From Halarsenatibacter sp964630835 (GTDB lineage Bacteria; Bacillota; Halanaerobiia; Halanaerobiales; Halarsenatibacteraceae): DNA of 64,000 nucleotides. The notes under the pieces were generated by a model. The model was given only the letters and a program-made list of their open reading frames with translations, did not search any database and had not been told where the DNA came from. The stretch's first letter is position 1, and every line of letters begins with the position of its first letter. The translations under genes and the position numbers were made by a program. The stretch spans positions 41,063-105,062 of the forward strand of contig CAZVZM010000002.1 of NCBI GenBank assembly GCA_964630835.1, in the 5' to 3' direction. Positions 42,420-51,295 of the stretch are shown here, piece by piece.

Positions 42420-44177
42420 ATGAAGAGAGAGAAACCGGGAAGAAAAAAAAGCGGTCCAAAAGCGAAAAAAAGGAAAAAGAGAGCAGTTTCCAGACGTCCG
42501 TCGGCTCGAAGAGACAGAGAGCAAAAAAAGCCTAAAACAGCCTATTTCTGCATGGAATATGGCCTTGATGAGAACTTCCCTATATATTCGGGAGGGCTGG
42601 GTATTCTCGCCGGGGATGTGCTTAAGTCTGCAAAAGATGAGGATTATCCCATCGTGGGTCTGGGGCTGCTGTGGAGACAGGGCTATACCAGACAGAAAAT
42701 CAATGATGAGGGTTATCCCGTCGATAGTTATCCTCGCAACGATCATATTTATGATCTGGTGGAGGATACAGAAAAAGAAGTAGTGGTAAAGATCAGAGGG
42801 GAAAAGGTTTACTGCCAAATATACAAAACGGATAAATATGATAACGCAGAGCTCTATCTGCTGGATACAAATCATCCGGAGAATGAGGGCGGCAATAAGT
42901 GGATTACCGGTCAGCTCTACGGGTGGTTTAGCGAGGAGAGAATAGCTCAGGAGATAGTTCTTGGCATCGGAGGAGTAAGGGCGTTGAGAAAACTCAATAT
43001 TGATGTGGATGTATATCATTTTAACGAAGGTCACGCTGCGCTGGCGGGCACCGAGCTGATCGGGGAAAAAAGGCAGAGGGGAATGGATTTTTCTGAAGCT
43101 CTGGAAAAAACGAGAGAGGAAGTTGTTTTTACCACTCACACGCCGGTTGAGCAGGGTAACGAGGAGCACTCCCTTAAAACGCTGGAATATATGGGAGCAT
43201 TTAACGAATTAAGCCTGGATGAAATGGTTCAGATAGGGGGAGCTCCTTTCAATATGACTGTGGCCGGCCTGAGATTGTCCAGTAAGGCAAATGGTGTTTC
43301 CGAACTGCATGGACAGACAGCCAGGGATATGTGGGAGGATGTGAGCGATAGAGCGCCTATAGTATCCATCACTAATGGCGTCCACCAGGACAGCTGGGTG
43401 GATGATAGAATTATCAAAGCTGCCAGCAATGATGAAAAAAAGCTGTTTTCTATTCATCAGGATATCAAGGCTGAGCTGCTGGAATTTATTGAGAAAAGAA
43501 AGGGAAATGCTCCGGATCTCGATAAATTATTGATCGGGTTTGCCCGCAGGGCCGCCCCCTATAAGAGGGCCCCCCTGATTTTTACCGATGAGGAAAAAAT
43601 AGGGCCCTATCTGGAAAAGGGTAAAATCCAGATCGTCTTTGCCGGCAAAGCACATCCTCTTGATGATAAAGGTAAAGATATCGTGGCCAGACTGGTGGAG
43701 ATGAGCGAAAAATACGAGGACAGCGTATTTTTCCTGGAAAATTACGATATGGAGATCGGCCGCCTTTTAACCAGAGGAGTGGATGTCTGGCTCAACAATC
43801 CCAGAAGACCCCTTGAAGCCAGCGGCACCTCCGGCATGAAGGCGGCGATGAATGGTATCCCCAATCTTAGTATTCTGGATGGCTGGTGGCCCGAGGCTTG
43901 CGAACATGGAGTTAATGGCTGGCAGTTTGGAGAGGGAGTTGAAAAAGAAACGCCTGAAGAGCAGGACAGACATGATCTTAAAGCTTTATACAGAGTGCTT
44001 TTAAATGAGGTTTTACCCACTTACTATGAGAACAGGCAAGAATGGCAGGATATCATGAAGGCCAGCATCGAATCGGTCTATGATGAATTCAGCGGAGCCG
44101 GTATGATAGAGAATTATTACGAGAAACTCTATGCGCGCAGATCCCGGAAACAGGCGGAAAGAGTCAATATTCTTTGA
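42420..44177 (+). CDS. glgP: Alpha-glucan (glycogen/maltodextrin) phosphorylase, short form, with a basic N-terminal tail
   Basis: This 585-residue protein is a short GT35 phosphorylase that releases glucose-1-phosphate from alpha-1,4-glucans with PLP. Diagnostic blocks are YFCMEYGLDENFPIYSGGLG, VYHFNEGHAALAG, TTHTPVEQGNEEHS, FARRAAPYKRA and the PLP-binding EASGTSGMKAAMNG. Residues 2-40 are a Lys/Arg-rich tail (for example KREKPGRKK and KAKKRKKRAVSRR), unusual for this family and striking amid acidic neighbours. I start at ATG 42420, seven bases after GAGGT; an ATG two codons earlier is too close to the SD. No glycogen synthesis genes are near. Confidence 0.9.
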   Translation: MKREKPGRKKSGPKAKKRKKRAVSRRPSARRDREQKKPKTAYFCMEYGLDENFPIYSGGLGILAGDVLKSAKDEDYPIVGLGLLWRQGYTRQKINDEGYPVDSYPRNDHIYDLVEDTEKEVVVKIRGEKVYCQIYKTDKYDNAELYLLDTNHPENEGGNKWITGQLYGWFSEERIAQEIVLGIGGVRALRKLNIDVDVYHFNEGHAALAGTELIGEKRQRGMDFSEALEKTREEVVFTTHTPVEQGNEEHSLKTLEYMGAFNELSLDEMVQIGGAPFNMTVAGLRLSSKANGVSELHGQTARDMWEDVSDRAPIVSITNGVHQDSWVDDRIIKAASNDEKKLFSIHQDIKAELLEFIEKRKGNAPDLDKLLIGFARRAAPYKRAPLIFTDEEKIGPYLEKGKIQIVFAGKAHPLDDKGKDIVARLVEMSEKYEDSVFFLENYDMEIGRLLTRGVDVWLNNPRRPLEASGTSGMKAAMNGIPNLSILDGWWPEACEHGVNGWQFGEGVEKETPEEQDRHDLKALYRVLLNEVLPTYYENRQEWQDIMKASIESVYDEFSGAGMIENYYEKLYARRSRKQAERVNIL

Positions 44178-44293
44178 ATAATGTCCCGGTTTAAGATATA
44201 ATGATAGCGAAAATGATAAGCAGCAGACAGAATGATTGGAAACGGTTTTGAGGAGATTTTCAACCAATAACTAAAAGAATGGAGCTGCTGCCA

Positions 44294-44800
44294 GTGGAAA
44301 ATCAAAAAAAAGAAAGAAAAAGACTTTACAGATCCCGCAGCGATAAAGTTATTGGAGGAGTCTGCGGGGGCATAGCCAGCTATTTTAGCGTGGACCCAAT
44401 ATTAATCAGGCTGTTTTTTATCCTTATGTTTTTTGCAGAAGGCGCGGGGATTCTCGCTTATATTATAGCCTGGATAATCATTCCTCTGCAGCCATCAACC
44501 GTCGATGAGGTTGAACCTGACTTTGAAATAAAAGATGAAACTGCAGAAGATGAAACTGAAAAAGCCGAAAGAGAGGAAAGAAAAGAAGAGGCGGAAAAAG
44601 GGCGAACGCCTGAAAGCCGCCGGAAAAGCAGGGGAAGTTCCAGGCAGAGGTATCTGGGTATTTTTCTGCTCATTGCAGGCCTGTTTTTTCTTGTGGATAT
44701 CTGGTTTCCCCGGCTTTCTTTTCGACCCCTATGGCCGATAATATTTATTATCATCGGGGTGGTTTTGCTCGTCAGGGGGGTGGATTTTGATGGGGGATAG
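44294..44800 (+). CDS. PspC-domain envelope protein with LiaF-type membrane segment
   Basis: This protein of about 168 residues starts with a PspC domain (RLYRSRSDKVIGGVCGGIASYFSVDPILIRLFF, split here for length) containing one long membrane helix (about 38-60), then a Glu/Lys/Arg-rich linker and two further helices of the LiaI/LiaF type at the end. Such proteins respond to membrane damage. GTG 44294 is nine bases after GGAG, so I prefer it to ATG 44279, which has no SD. It overlaps the next gene by 11 bases. Together the two look like a phage-shock/Lia-type envelope-stress module lacking an obvious regulator. Confidence 0.82.
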   Translation: MENQKKERKRLYRSRSDKVIGGVCGGIASYFSVDPILIRLFFILMFFAEGAGILAYIIAWIIIPLQPSTVDEVEPDFEIKDETAEDETEKAEREERKEEAEKGRTPESRRKSRGSSRQRYLGIFLLIAGLFFLVDIWFPRLSFRPLWPIIFIIIGVVLLVRGVDFDGG

Positions 44801-45740
44801 TCGTCATAACCGCGCCGATATTACCTTTGGCATTATTTTGGTCAGCCTTGGCGTTCTATTTTTGCTCAATACTTTTGATCTTCTCGGTTTTAATATCTGG
44901 ACTCTGCTGGTGCGCGGATGGCCGCTGTTTTTAATCCTAATTGGTTTAAATATTCTGTTTCGCGGTACGAGACTCTGGTGGATTACTCCACTTCTTATAA
45001 TAATAATATTTATCGGTCTTCTTTTTCCCACAGCTCGCAATCCGATCTACTGGAATCTTGTGGGGCATCCCGGCAGGCGGGTTGAAAGTCAGACAGAGAG
45101 ACTGAGCGCTCAGATGATGTTTGATCCGGGGATTGAAAAACTGGATGTAAACATGCAGGTTGATGCAGGAACAATCGATATTCGTTCGCTCCTGGAGGAG
45201 GATAACGGCGAGGAAAAATTATATGATCTCGCTTTTGAATACCAGGAGGTAGAGCCGGACATAGAATATAATTTTGACAGCGAAGCTGGCGAGGGCACTC
45301 TTGATGTTCATCAGAGGCAGAGGTTTGAGCTGGAGAGAGTGGATATAATAAATCATGCTTTTTTAGCTCTCCATGGTGAAATCCCTCTCAAACTTTCCAT
45401 CAAAGCGGGGGCGGGCCACTATGATCTTGACCTCCGGGATTTACAGGTTGACAATCTCGACATCAGGTCAGGAGTGAGTGATTTAACCATTCATTTTAAC
45501 AATTACAGCAGCGAGGTCAATATAAATTCGGGGGCTTCCAATATCAAATTTTATCTTCCCCGGGATACAGGAGTAAAAATTAATACTGAAAATGTTGTTA
45601 GCGAGGATAATTTTGAAGAATTTGGCCTGGAGGAAATTGACGCCAGCACCTTTAAATCGGAAGATTTTGAGTCCCGGGATGAAAAAATAAGAATTTTCAT
45701 TTCCAGTCCTGCCAGCAATATTAATCTGGAACATTACTGA
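44790..45740 (+). CDS. LiaF-like membrane protein with a C-terminal beta-helix domain
   Basis: This 316-residue protein has three or four N-terminal membrane helices (about 10-75; GIILVSLGVLFLLNTFDLLG and GWPLFLILIGLNILF, the repeated glycine-rich helices of DUF5668/LiaI-like proteins). Then comes a soluble region from about 95 with repetitive strands such as LKLSIKAGAGHYDLDL, LDIRSGVSDLTIHF and VNINSGASNIKFYLP, as in the toastrack/DUF4097-type beta domains of LiaF-like proteins. It overlaps the PspC gene and probably acts with it at the membrane. The adjacent tdh gene has its own leader. Confidence 0.82.
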   Translation: MGDSRHNRADITFGIILVSLGVLFLLNTFDLLGFNIWTLLVRGWPLFLILIGLNILFRGTRLWWITPLLIIIIFIGLLFPTARNPIYWNLVGHPGRRVESQTERLSAQMMFDPGIEKLDVNMQVDAGTIDIRSLLEEDNGEEKLYDLAFEYQEVEPDIEYNFDSEAGEGTLDVHQRQRFELERVDIINHAFLALHGEIPLKLSIKAGAGHYDLDLRDLQVDNLDIRSGVSDLTIHFNNYSSEVNINSGASNIKFYLPRDTGVKINTENVVSEDNFEEFGLEEIDASTFKSEDFESRDEKIRIFISSPASNINLEHY

Positions 45741-45828
45741 TAGGCCGTATCCAGACCTTAAAGAGGTTTTATCAGGCAAGACTTTGTGAGTTTTTTCATA
45801 TCATCGATCTCCAGGAGGGCAAAAACCG

Positions 45829-46866
45829 ATGAGTAATGATATGGTGGCGGTAGTGAAAACTGAGCCGGACCGGGGGGCTGAGCTAAAAAATGTCAATATA
45901 CCCGAGCCATCTTCAACCGAGATCCTGGTCGAGGTAAAAAATACTTCCATTTGTGGGAGCGATTATCATATATATTCCTGGAATAAATGGGCCCAAAATA
46001 ACATTGAAATTCCTCATATAATGGGCCATGAGCTGGCTGGAGAAGTTGTTGACATGGGAGATAGAGTTACCCGTTTTGAAGAAGGAGATTATATTTCGGC
46101 TGAGACTCACATAAACTGTCAGGAGTGTTATCAGTGCCGGACTGATAGGGAGCATATATGTCAGAATATGAAGATTCTTGGGGTTCATACTGACGGAGTA
46201 TTTGCAGAATATGCTGTAGTTGAGGAAAGACTCGCTTCGAAGAATCCTCCGGAAATCCCACAGCCTCTTGCCTCTCTGCAGGAGCCGCTGGGAAACGCCA
46301 TAGACTCAATTAGAGCCGGTTCAGTGGAGGGTAAAAATATTTTAATTACCGGAGCGGGCCCGGCCGGACTTATGTCCATAGCAGTGGCCAGAGCCTTCGG
46401 AGCTGCAACAATAACGGTAACAGAACCGATGGATTACAGACAGGAGCTGGCTCTGGAAGTGGGAGCAGATCATGCAATATCACCGGAAAAAGATGTTTCC
46501 GGGCTTGTAGATGATATAACTGACGGTGATGGAGTGGATTTTGTTGCAGAAATGTCCGGAGTGGAAGACGCCATAAGGCAGGGGCTTAAACAGCTGACGG
46601 AAGGCGGTAAGATGGCTATTCTGGGACTGCCGGAGGGAGAGGTGACATTGAATCTGACCGACGATGTTATATTTAAGGGAGTTGAAATCGAAGGCATTAC
46701 GGGCAGAAAAATGTATGAAACCTGGTATATTGCCCGCAGGCTGCTCCGTAACAATCTGCTCGATTTGGAAAAGGTGGTTACACATAAATTTCCTCTGGAG
46801 GAATACGATAAGGGTATGAAATTGATGGAAGAGGGCAGGTGCGGGAAGATAGTTCTTTCAACTTAA
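45829..46866 (+). CDS. tdh: L-threonine 3-dehydrogenase
   Basis: This 345-residue zinc MDR enzyme oxidises L-threonine to 2-amino-3-ketobutyrate with NAD. It has the catalytic-zinc site TSICGSDYHIYSWN and GHELAGEVVDMG, the structural-zinc set CQECYQCRTDREHIC, the NAD site LITGAGPAGLMSIAVA and the C-terminal substrate region EGITGRKMYETWYIA, typical of Tdh rather than other MDR enzymes. ATG follows GGAGG. The partner gene kbl begins 15 bases after its stop. Confidence 0.95.
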   Translation: MSNDMVAVVKTEPDRGAELKNVNIPEPSSTEILVEVKNTSICGSDYHIYSWNKWAQNNIEIPHIMGHELAGEVVDMGDRVTRFEEGDYISAETHINCQECYQCRTDREHICQNMKILGVHTDGVFAEYAVVEERLASKNPPEIPQPLASLQEPLGNAIDSIRAGSVEGKNILITGAGPAGLMSIAVARAFGAATITVTEPMDYRQELALEVGADHAISPEKDVSGLVDDITDGDGVDFVAEMSGVEDAIRQGLKQLTEGGKMAILGLPEGEVTLNLTDDVIFKGVEIEGITGRKMYETWYIARRLLRNNLLDLEKVVTHKFPLEEYDKGMKLMEEGRCGKIVLST

Positions 46867-46881
46867 AGGAGGGTCGGATTT

Positions 46882-48063
46882 ATGAATGAAGCATTTGAAG
46901 AACATCTAAAGAATACTATCGATGAACTTCACGAAGAGGGGCTTTACAATCATATTCGAACTCTGGAGAGTCCGCAGGGAGCCTGGGTGGAAATCGATGG
47001 CAGCGAAAAGCTAAATTTTTGCTCCAATAACTATCTGGGGCTGGCAAATCACCCCGAGCTTGTTAAGGCCGCCCAGAAGGCAGTTGATAAATACGGTGTG
47101 GGTCCGGGAGCTGTGAGAACTATTGCGGGGACCATGGAACTGCATGAGGAGCTGGAGGAAAAACTGGCGGATTTTAAGAAGGCGGAAGCCACGCTCACAT
47201 TTCAATCCGGCTTTAATGCAAACCTGGCCATAATCCCGGCCATTGCAGGCGAGGAAGATGTCATTATAAGCGATGAATTAAATCACGCCAGTATAATAGA
47301 CGGCTGCCGCCTGTCCCGGGCCAATCTGCGGGTATATGATCACGCAGATATGGTTTCTCTTCAGGAGGAACTCGAGAATGCTTCAGGCCGTCACAAAATA
47401 ATCGTTACCGATGGTGTTTTCAGCATGGACGGAGATATCGCCCCCCTGCCCGGGATTGTAGAGCTGGCAAAGGAGTTTGATGCAGTGGTAATGGTGGATG
47501 ATGCTCATGGAGAAGGAGTTCTCGGCAGTCACGGGCGAGGAATTGTAGATCATTTTGAACTGCATGGAGAGGTTGATATAGAGGTAGGCACCTTCTCAAA
47601 GGCATTCGGCACGGTGGGAGGTTCCGTTGCCGGCAGCGAGGTGATGATAGAATTTTTGGAGCAGAGGGGAAGACCCTTCCTTTTCAGCTCCGCTGTGACT
47701 CCCGCGGATCTGGCCGCCACTATTCGAGCTGTAGAGCTACTGGCAGAGGATAACGAACTGGTGGAAAAACTCTGGAACAATGCTGAGACCTTCCAGAAAA
47801 ATATGAAGGAGGCAGGTTTTGATGTGGGCAAGACCGAAACCCCCATTACGCCAGTTATGATCGGAGATGCAAAGACGGCGAGCAAATTTAGCGATAGATT
47901 ATTTGAGGAAGGGATTTTTGCTCAGTCCATAGGTTATCCCACCGTACCCCGGGGTAAAGCCCGAATCAGGGTTATGATTTCTGCATCTCACGGACAGGAT
48001 GATTTAGAATTTGCCCTGGATAAGTTCAAAAAGGTAGGACGGGAACTGGAAATAGTTGAATAA
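46882..48063 (+). CDS. kbl: Glycine C-acetyltransferase (2-amino-3-ketobutyrate CoA ligase)
   Basis: This 393-residue PLP enzyme cleaves 2-amino-3-ketobutyrate with CoA to glycine and acetyl-CoA. Blocks visible are FCSNNYLGLANHPEL, GPGAVRTIAGTMELHEELE, DELNHASIIDGCRL, VMVDDAHGEGVLG and the PLP-lysine motif GTFSKAFGTVGG. Paired with tdh it forms a threonine-to-glycine path, which could feed glycine cleavage, glycine reduction or betaine metabolism. A bidirectional terminator follows at 48084-48111. Confidence 0.95.
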   Translation: MNEAFEEHLKNTIDELHEEGLYNHIRTLESPQGAWVEIDGSEKLNFCSNNYLGLANHPELVKAAQKAVDKYGVGPGAVRTIAGTMELHEELEEKLADFKKAEATLTFQSGFNANLAIIPAIAGEEDVIISDELNHASIIDGCRLSRANLRVYDHADMVSLQEELENASGRHKIIVTDGVFSMDGDIAPLPGIVELAKEFDAVVMVDDAHGEGVLGSHGRGIVDHFELHGEVDIEVGTFSKAFGTVGGSVAGSEVMIEFLEQRGRPFLFSSAVTPADLAATIRAVELLAEDNELVEKLWNNAETFQKNMKEAGFDVGKTETPITPVMIGDAKTASKFSDRLFEEGIFAQSIGYPTVPRGKARIRVMISASHGQDDLEFALDKFKKVGRELEIVE

Positions 48064-48083
48064 AATCTAAAAAAGCAGCTATC

Positions 48084-48111
48084 AATCCCCCGCTCTTTCC
48101 GGCGGGGGATT
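48084..48111. terminator. Bidirectional terminator after kbl
   Basis: AATCCCCCGC (48084-48093) and GCGGGGGATT (48102-48111) form a perfect 10-bp stem with an eight-base loop between convergent kbl and the metallo-hydrolase gene. Confidence 0.85.
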
Positions 48112-48117
48112 TAAGAT

Positions 48118-48861
48118 TTAATGGATATGAATTTTTTGTCCCGGCCTATTTATTTCAGGAACGCGAGTGCTGCCTGTATCGATTTTGCCCTTAAATCGTG
48201 ATACTATGTCGAAATTATTTTGCCAGTGAATGGGAATAAATACTGAAGGATTGATTGTTTTTATGAAATGCTCCCCGGCCAGATAAAAACTCTCTTCCAG
48301 TCTGGGATCAACGGGAACAAATGCCAGATCTATTCTGTATTTTTCTAGCTGATTTACCGCATCCTTGAATTCTTTTTCCTCCTGCTTTCTTTCAGCTGCT
48401 GAAAAGCTTTTCCAGTCCCACCAGTTGAGATCGCCGGCGTGAAAAATTCCGGCATTGCCCTCTCTGATCATAAAAGAAACACCCTCATCGGTGCTGGGAT
48501 GGGCGTTCAATTTGATATTATGCAGGTTCAGTGCATCACCAGGTTTCATATAATAAATATCTATATCATCCGATCCCGGTATGCTTCTTTTAGTTTTTAG
48601 ATCGTGGCTGAGAATGTACCTGACGGCCGGCAGCCTGTCCGACCAGCTGAAGATTTCGGAGTTAAAGTGATCGCCGTGACCGTGACTTACATAGATATAG
48701 GTATTTTCAGCTGAGATTTCTTCCTGCCATACTCCGGGAAAATCCTTCCCTTCTTGTCTGTAAAAGTCGAAGATGTGCAGCGATTTTGTCCTGTGATTGA
48801 AGACAGCGGTGCCGCTGTGATAGATATACCAGGCTGTAAGTTCGGCTTTATTTTTATTCAT
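48118..48861 (-). CDS. Metallo-beta-lactamase fold hydrolase
   Basis: This 247-residue protein has the MBL metal site VSHGHGDHFN (HxHxDH), LKLNAHPSTDEG, an FHAGDLNWWDWK with a metal-binding Asp, and PIHWQNN at the C-terminus. It resembles the UlaG/ComA-like single-domain group rather than RNase J or glyoxalase II. The substrate is unknown. It starts with ATG after GGGAGG. It is isolated between a terminator and a repeat. Confidence 0.85.
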   Translation of the reverse strand: MNKNKAELTAWYIYHSGTAVFNHRTKSLHIFDFYRQEGKDFPGVWQEEISAENTYIYVSHGHGDHFNSEIFSWSDRLPAVRYILSHDLKTKRSIPGSDDIDIYYMKPGDALNLHNIKLNAHPSTDEGVSFMIREGNAGIFHAGDLNWWDWKSFSAAERKQEEKEFKDAVNQLEKYRIDLAFVPVDPRLEESFYLAGEHFIKTINPSVFIPIHWQNNFDIVSRFKGKIDTGSTRVPEINRPGQKIHIH

Positions 48862-48950
48862 TTAAATCCCTCCCGGTTAAATTATAGCAGCCAGAAATTG
48901 CTCTGGCAAAAATAATTTATTTATCCGGCTTTAGCCGGTAATTTTATATT

Positions 48951-49109
48951 GTTTCTTCTCCACATCATTTTCTGGGGGAAGCTATGAGGCTTCGCTCACA
49001 ATGAAATTTTTCCTCCGCTTCAGTTTAGTTTTCGGACCGGGCTTTGAAAAATTTCGAGTATCACTTCGCCTCATAGCTTCCTATAATAAGAGGTGAGCAG
49101 AGAAGATCC
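48951..49109. repeat. Dispersed palindromic element with a deletion near its right end
   Basis: GTTTCTTCTCCACATCA (left end), GGGGAAGCTATGAGGC (48975-48990), GCCTCATAGCTTCC (49068-49081) and AGAAGATCC (right end, 49101-49109) match other copies. About 50 bases between the right inner arm and the right end (present at 54375-54417) are missing. Confidence 0.8.
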
Positions 49110-49116
49110 TTTATAT

Positions 49117-49145
49117 TTAACTATCCATGGTATTAGTGTTATAAT
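49117..49145 (+). promoter_or_regulatory. Promoter upstream of ispE
   Basis: TTAACT and a perfect TATAAT are 17 bases apart, about 75 bases before the ispE start. The spacer contains CCATGGTA, also present in the palindrome downstream. Confidence 0.6.
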
Positions 49146-49165
49146 GTTATTGTGCAAATTTTTGA

Positions 49166-49181
49166 TTGTACCATGGTACAA
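49166..49181. promoter_or_regulatory. 16-base perfect palindrome, operator-like
   Basis: TTGTACCATGGTACAA reads the same on both strands, about 20 bases after the -10 box, where a repressor would block transcription. A partial second copy (CCATGGTA, 49125-49132) lies between the promoter boxes. The protein that binds is unknown. Confidence 0.55.
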
Positions 49182-49220
49182 AAAATGAACCTCCAAACAA
49201 ATTTGAAATGAGGGAGCATT

Positions 49221-50138
49221 ATGAGCGGTGACGGTAGAATAGAAGAAGTGCAGGAGATGGCTCCGGCCAAAATAAATCTTTCCCTCGATGTCACGGGAAA
49301 GCTTGACAATGGCTATCACAGCATTGAGAGTATAATGCAGACCGTTGACCTCTGTGATGAACTTTCAGTAAAAAAAATAGAAGCCGGGATAAAGATTTGT
49401 ATTCGGGGGAAGAGAGAAGTTCCCGATGACGAAAATAATCTCGCCTGGCAGGCGGCGAAATTGATGAAGGAAAACTTTGCTTCTATCTCTTCCGGAGTTG
49501 AGATACACCTCAGGAAAAACATTCCGGTTTCTGCGGGCCTGGCCGGAGGCAGCAGCGATGCTGCAGCGGTCCTCCGTGCTTTAAACCGCCTTTTTTCTCT
49601 CGGTCTTACCCGGGAAAAACTTGAGCAGCTGGGTGTAGAGCTGGGAGCTGATGTTCCCTTTTGCATTAGGGGAGGGACAGCTTTAGCCCGGGGCCGGGGA
49701 GAAAAGCTGACATTTTACCCCGGATCTATAGAGCAAAAACTTATCCTTCTAAATCCCGAGCTCAAAGTTTCCACTGCCAGGATTTTCTCTCAGCTCAAAC
49801 CCGCTCTGATAGAGGAAAGCAGTATTTCTGCGGATAGCTTGATTGAAAACAGCATTTCGACCGGAAATAAAATTACCTGGCAGGAGGGCTGGGAGAATAT
49901 TCTTGAACGGGTCACCACACGACTTTATCCCGGGATGAAGGACCTCAGGGATAGAATAAAAAATCATGATCCTGCGCCGGTTCACGTTCAGATGACCGGG
50001 AGCGGTCCTACATTCATGATTTTTCATGAAAGCGAGAGGGAGATGAGGGAATTTGCAGAAACCTGGCCGGGAGGTGAAGAGCTCATTTTAACCCGTTTTA
50101 TTTCAGGGGCGAAAGTTTGTCCTTCTGCCGGGCTCTGA
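49221..50138 (+). CDS. ispE: 4-diphosphocytidyl-2-C-methyl-D-erythritol kinase
   Basis: This 305-residue GHMP kinase phosphorylates CDP-methylerythritol in the non-mevalonate isoprenoid pathway. It shows APAKINLSLDVTGKLDNGYH, the ATP-binding PVSAGLAGGSSDAAAVLRAL and the C-terminal QMTGSGPTFMIF. In Bacillus ispE lies between sspF and purR; here purR and yabJ are missing and spoVG follows one gene later. The upstream promoter with a palindrome suggests it may be regulated. SD GGGAG precedes ATG by only four bases. Confidence 0.94.
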   Translation: MSGDGRIEEVQEMAPAKINLSLDVTGKLDNGYHSIESIMQTVDLCDELSVKKIEAGIKICIRGKREVPDDENNLAWQAAKLMKENFASISSGVEIHLRKNIPVSAGLAGGSSDAAAVLRALNRLFSLGLTREKLEQLGVELGADVPFCIRGGTALARGRGEKLTFYPGSIEQKLILLNPELKVSTARIFSQLKPALIEESSISADSLIENSISTGNKITWQEGWENILERVTTRLYPGMKDLRDRIKNHDPAPVHVQMTGSGPTFMIFHESEREMREFAETWPGGEELILTRFISGAKVCPSAGL

Positions 50139-50236
50139 GGCAGGCTAAAAGCCAGGTAATCATTTTTGTCATAGTTTCTGCCCCCTTTTCTGGATCTTTT
50201 GACACTACGAATTTTAATGCAGGAGGTAAGTTATGA

Positions 50237-51226
50237 ATGCAGGCTGGAAAAATATCTTCGGAGCGCTTACAAAATACTGTTTTAAATAATATAACCCACC
50301 ATCGAGAGGATGTGCTGGTCAACTCAGGCCTGGGGGAGGACAGCGCCGTAATTGATTTTGGTGAAGAAGTCCTGGCGATCTCCTCCGACCCCATAACGGG
50401 AGCCGGAGAAAAAGCAGGTTATCTGGCCGTGCACGTGGCCTGTAATGATCTGGCGGCAACCGGAGCAGAACCCATAGGCATACAGGTTATACTTCTTTTG
50501 CCTCCGGGATCAACCGATGAAAAAATCAGCGCTCTCATGAGTGAAATTGACAAAACAGCCTCCGGTCTCAGCGTTCAGGTGCTGGGCGGGCATACTGAAA
50601 TAATTGATGATGTGAGCCGCAGTTTGATAGCGGTAACTGCCATAGGTAAAGCCGGGCGAGACCGGTATGTTCCCACCGGAGGAGCCCGGGCAGGCGATGA
50701 TATCGTTCTGACAAAAGGGGTGGGCCTGGAGGGTGCCTTTATTCTGGCCAGTGACTTTGAGGAGTACCTTATTTCCCGGGGAGTGAGCCGGGAAACGATC
50801 AGAGCTGCCCGCAATTATCAAAATCACATCAGTGTGCTTCAAGAGGGGTTGATAGCTGCGGATTTTGGAGTAAATTCGATGCATGATGTTACCGAGGGAG
50901 GTCTTTATGGAGCACTCACTGAGATGAGCCAGGCGGCCAGAAAAGGATTTGTTTTAAATAAATCTCCCCAATTAGTTCCCGACCCGGTAAAGGAGATTAC
51001 CGCCCGGCTTAATATGGATCCCTTTGGATTGATCTCTTCGGGAAGCATGGTTATTTCCACGGATTCGGCTGAGGATTTAATTGAGCTGCTGGAGGAGAAC
51101 GATATTTCCGCATATGTTGCCGGCAATATAATTCCGGAAGGAAGATTTATAAAGGAAACCGGGAGAAGATATGAATTGAGCTGGCAGGGCGAAGATGAGT
51201 TATGGAATTTTCTTGAAAAAATATAA
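50237..51226 (+). CDS. AIR synthase-related protein (HypE/ThiL/PurM-like fold)
   Basis: This 329-residue protein has the two-domain PurM-like fold: SGLGEDSAVIDFGEEVLA, then AVHVACNDLAATGAEPIGIQ near residue 70, GGHTEIIDD and MHDVTEGGLYGALTEMSQ, with FGLISSGSMV near the end. The family uses ATP to activate a substrate; HypE and SelD are known members, but the Cys of HypE is absent and neighbours give no hint, so function is unassigned. Two overlapping starts follow AGGAGG: ATG 50233 leads to an 18-codon frame that stops, and ATG 50237 begins this gene. Confidence 0.8.
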   Translation: MQAGKISSERLQNTVLNNITHHREDVLVNSGLGEDSAVIDFGEEVLAISSDPITGAGEKAGYLAVHVACNDLAATGAEPIGIQVILLLPPGSTDEKISALMSEIDKTASGLSVQVLGGHTEIIDDVSRSLIAVTAIGKAGRDRYVPTGGARAGDDIVLTKGVGLEGAFILASDFEEYLISRGVSRETIRAARNYQNHISVLQEGLIAADFGVNSMHDVTEGGLYGALTEMSQAARKGFVLNKSPQLVPDPVKEITARLNMDPFGLISSGSMVISTDSAEDLIELLEENDISAYVAGNIIPEGRFIKETGRRYELSWQGEDELWNFLEKI

Positions 51227-51234
51227 AAAATTAC

Positions 51235-51263
51235 TTGACTTACCTCCTTTTACCAATTATAAT
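51235..51263 (+). promoter_or_regulatory. Strong sigma-A promoter for spoVG
   Basis: TTGACT and TATAAT are 17 bases apart, nine bases after the previous stop and 32 bases before the spoVG start. In Bacillus spoVG uses a sigma-H promoter; this one looks like sigma-A. Confidence 0.8.
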
Positions 51264-51295
51264 AGAGGTATCTCTTCAAAAAGGGGGTAATCAGG

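Larger units (their letters stand above)
48862..49220. other. 359-base divergent region: hairpin, repeat, promoter, operator-like palindrome
   Basis: A small hairpin CCGGCT-TT-AGCCGG lies at 48925-48938, followed by a repeat copy at 48951-49109, a promoter at 49117-49145 and a 16-base palindrome at 49166-49181. No gene is seen. Confidence 0.65.
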
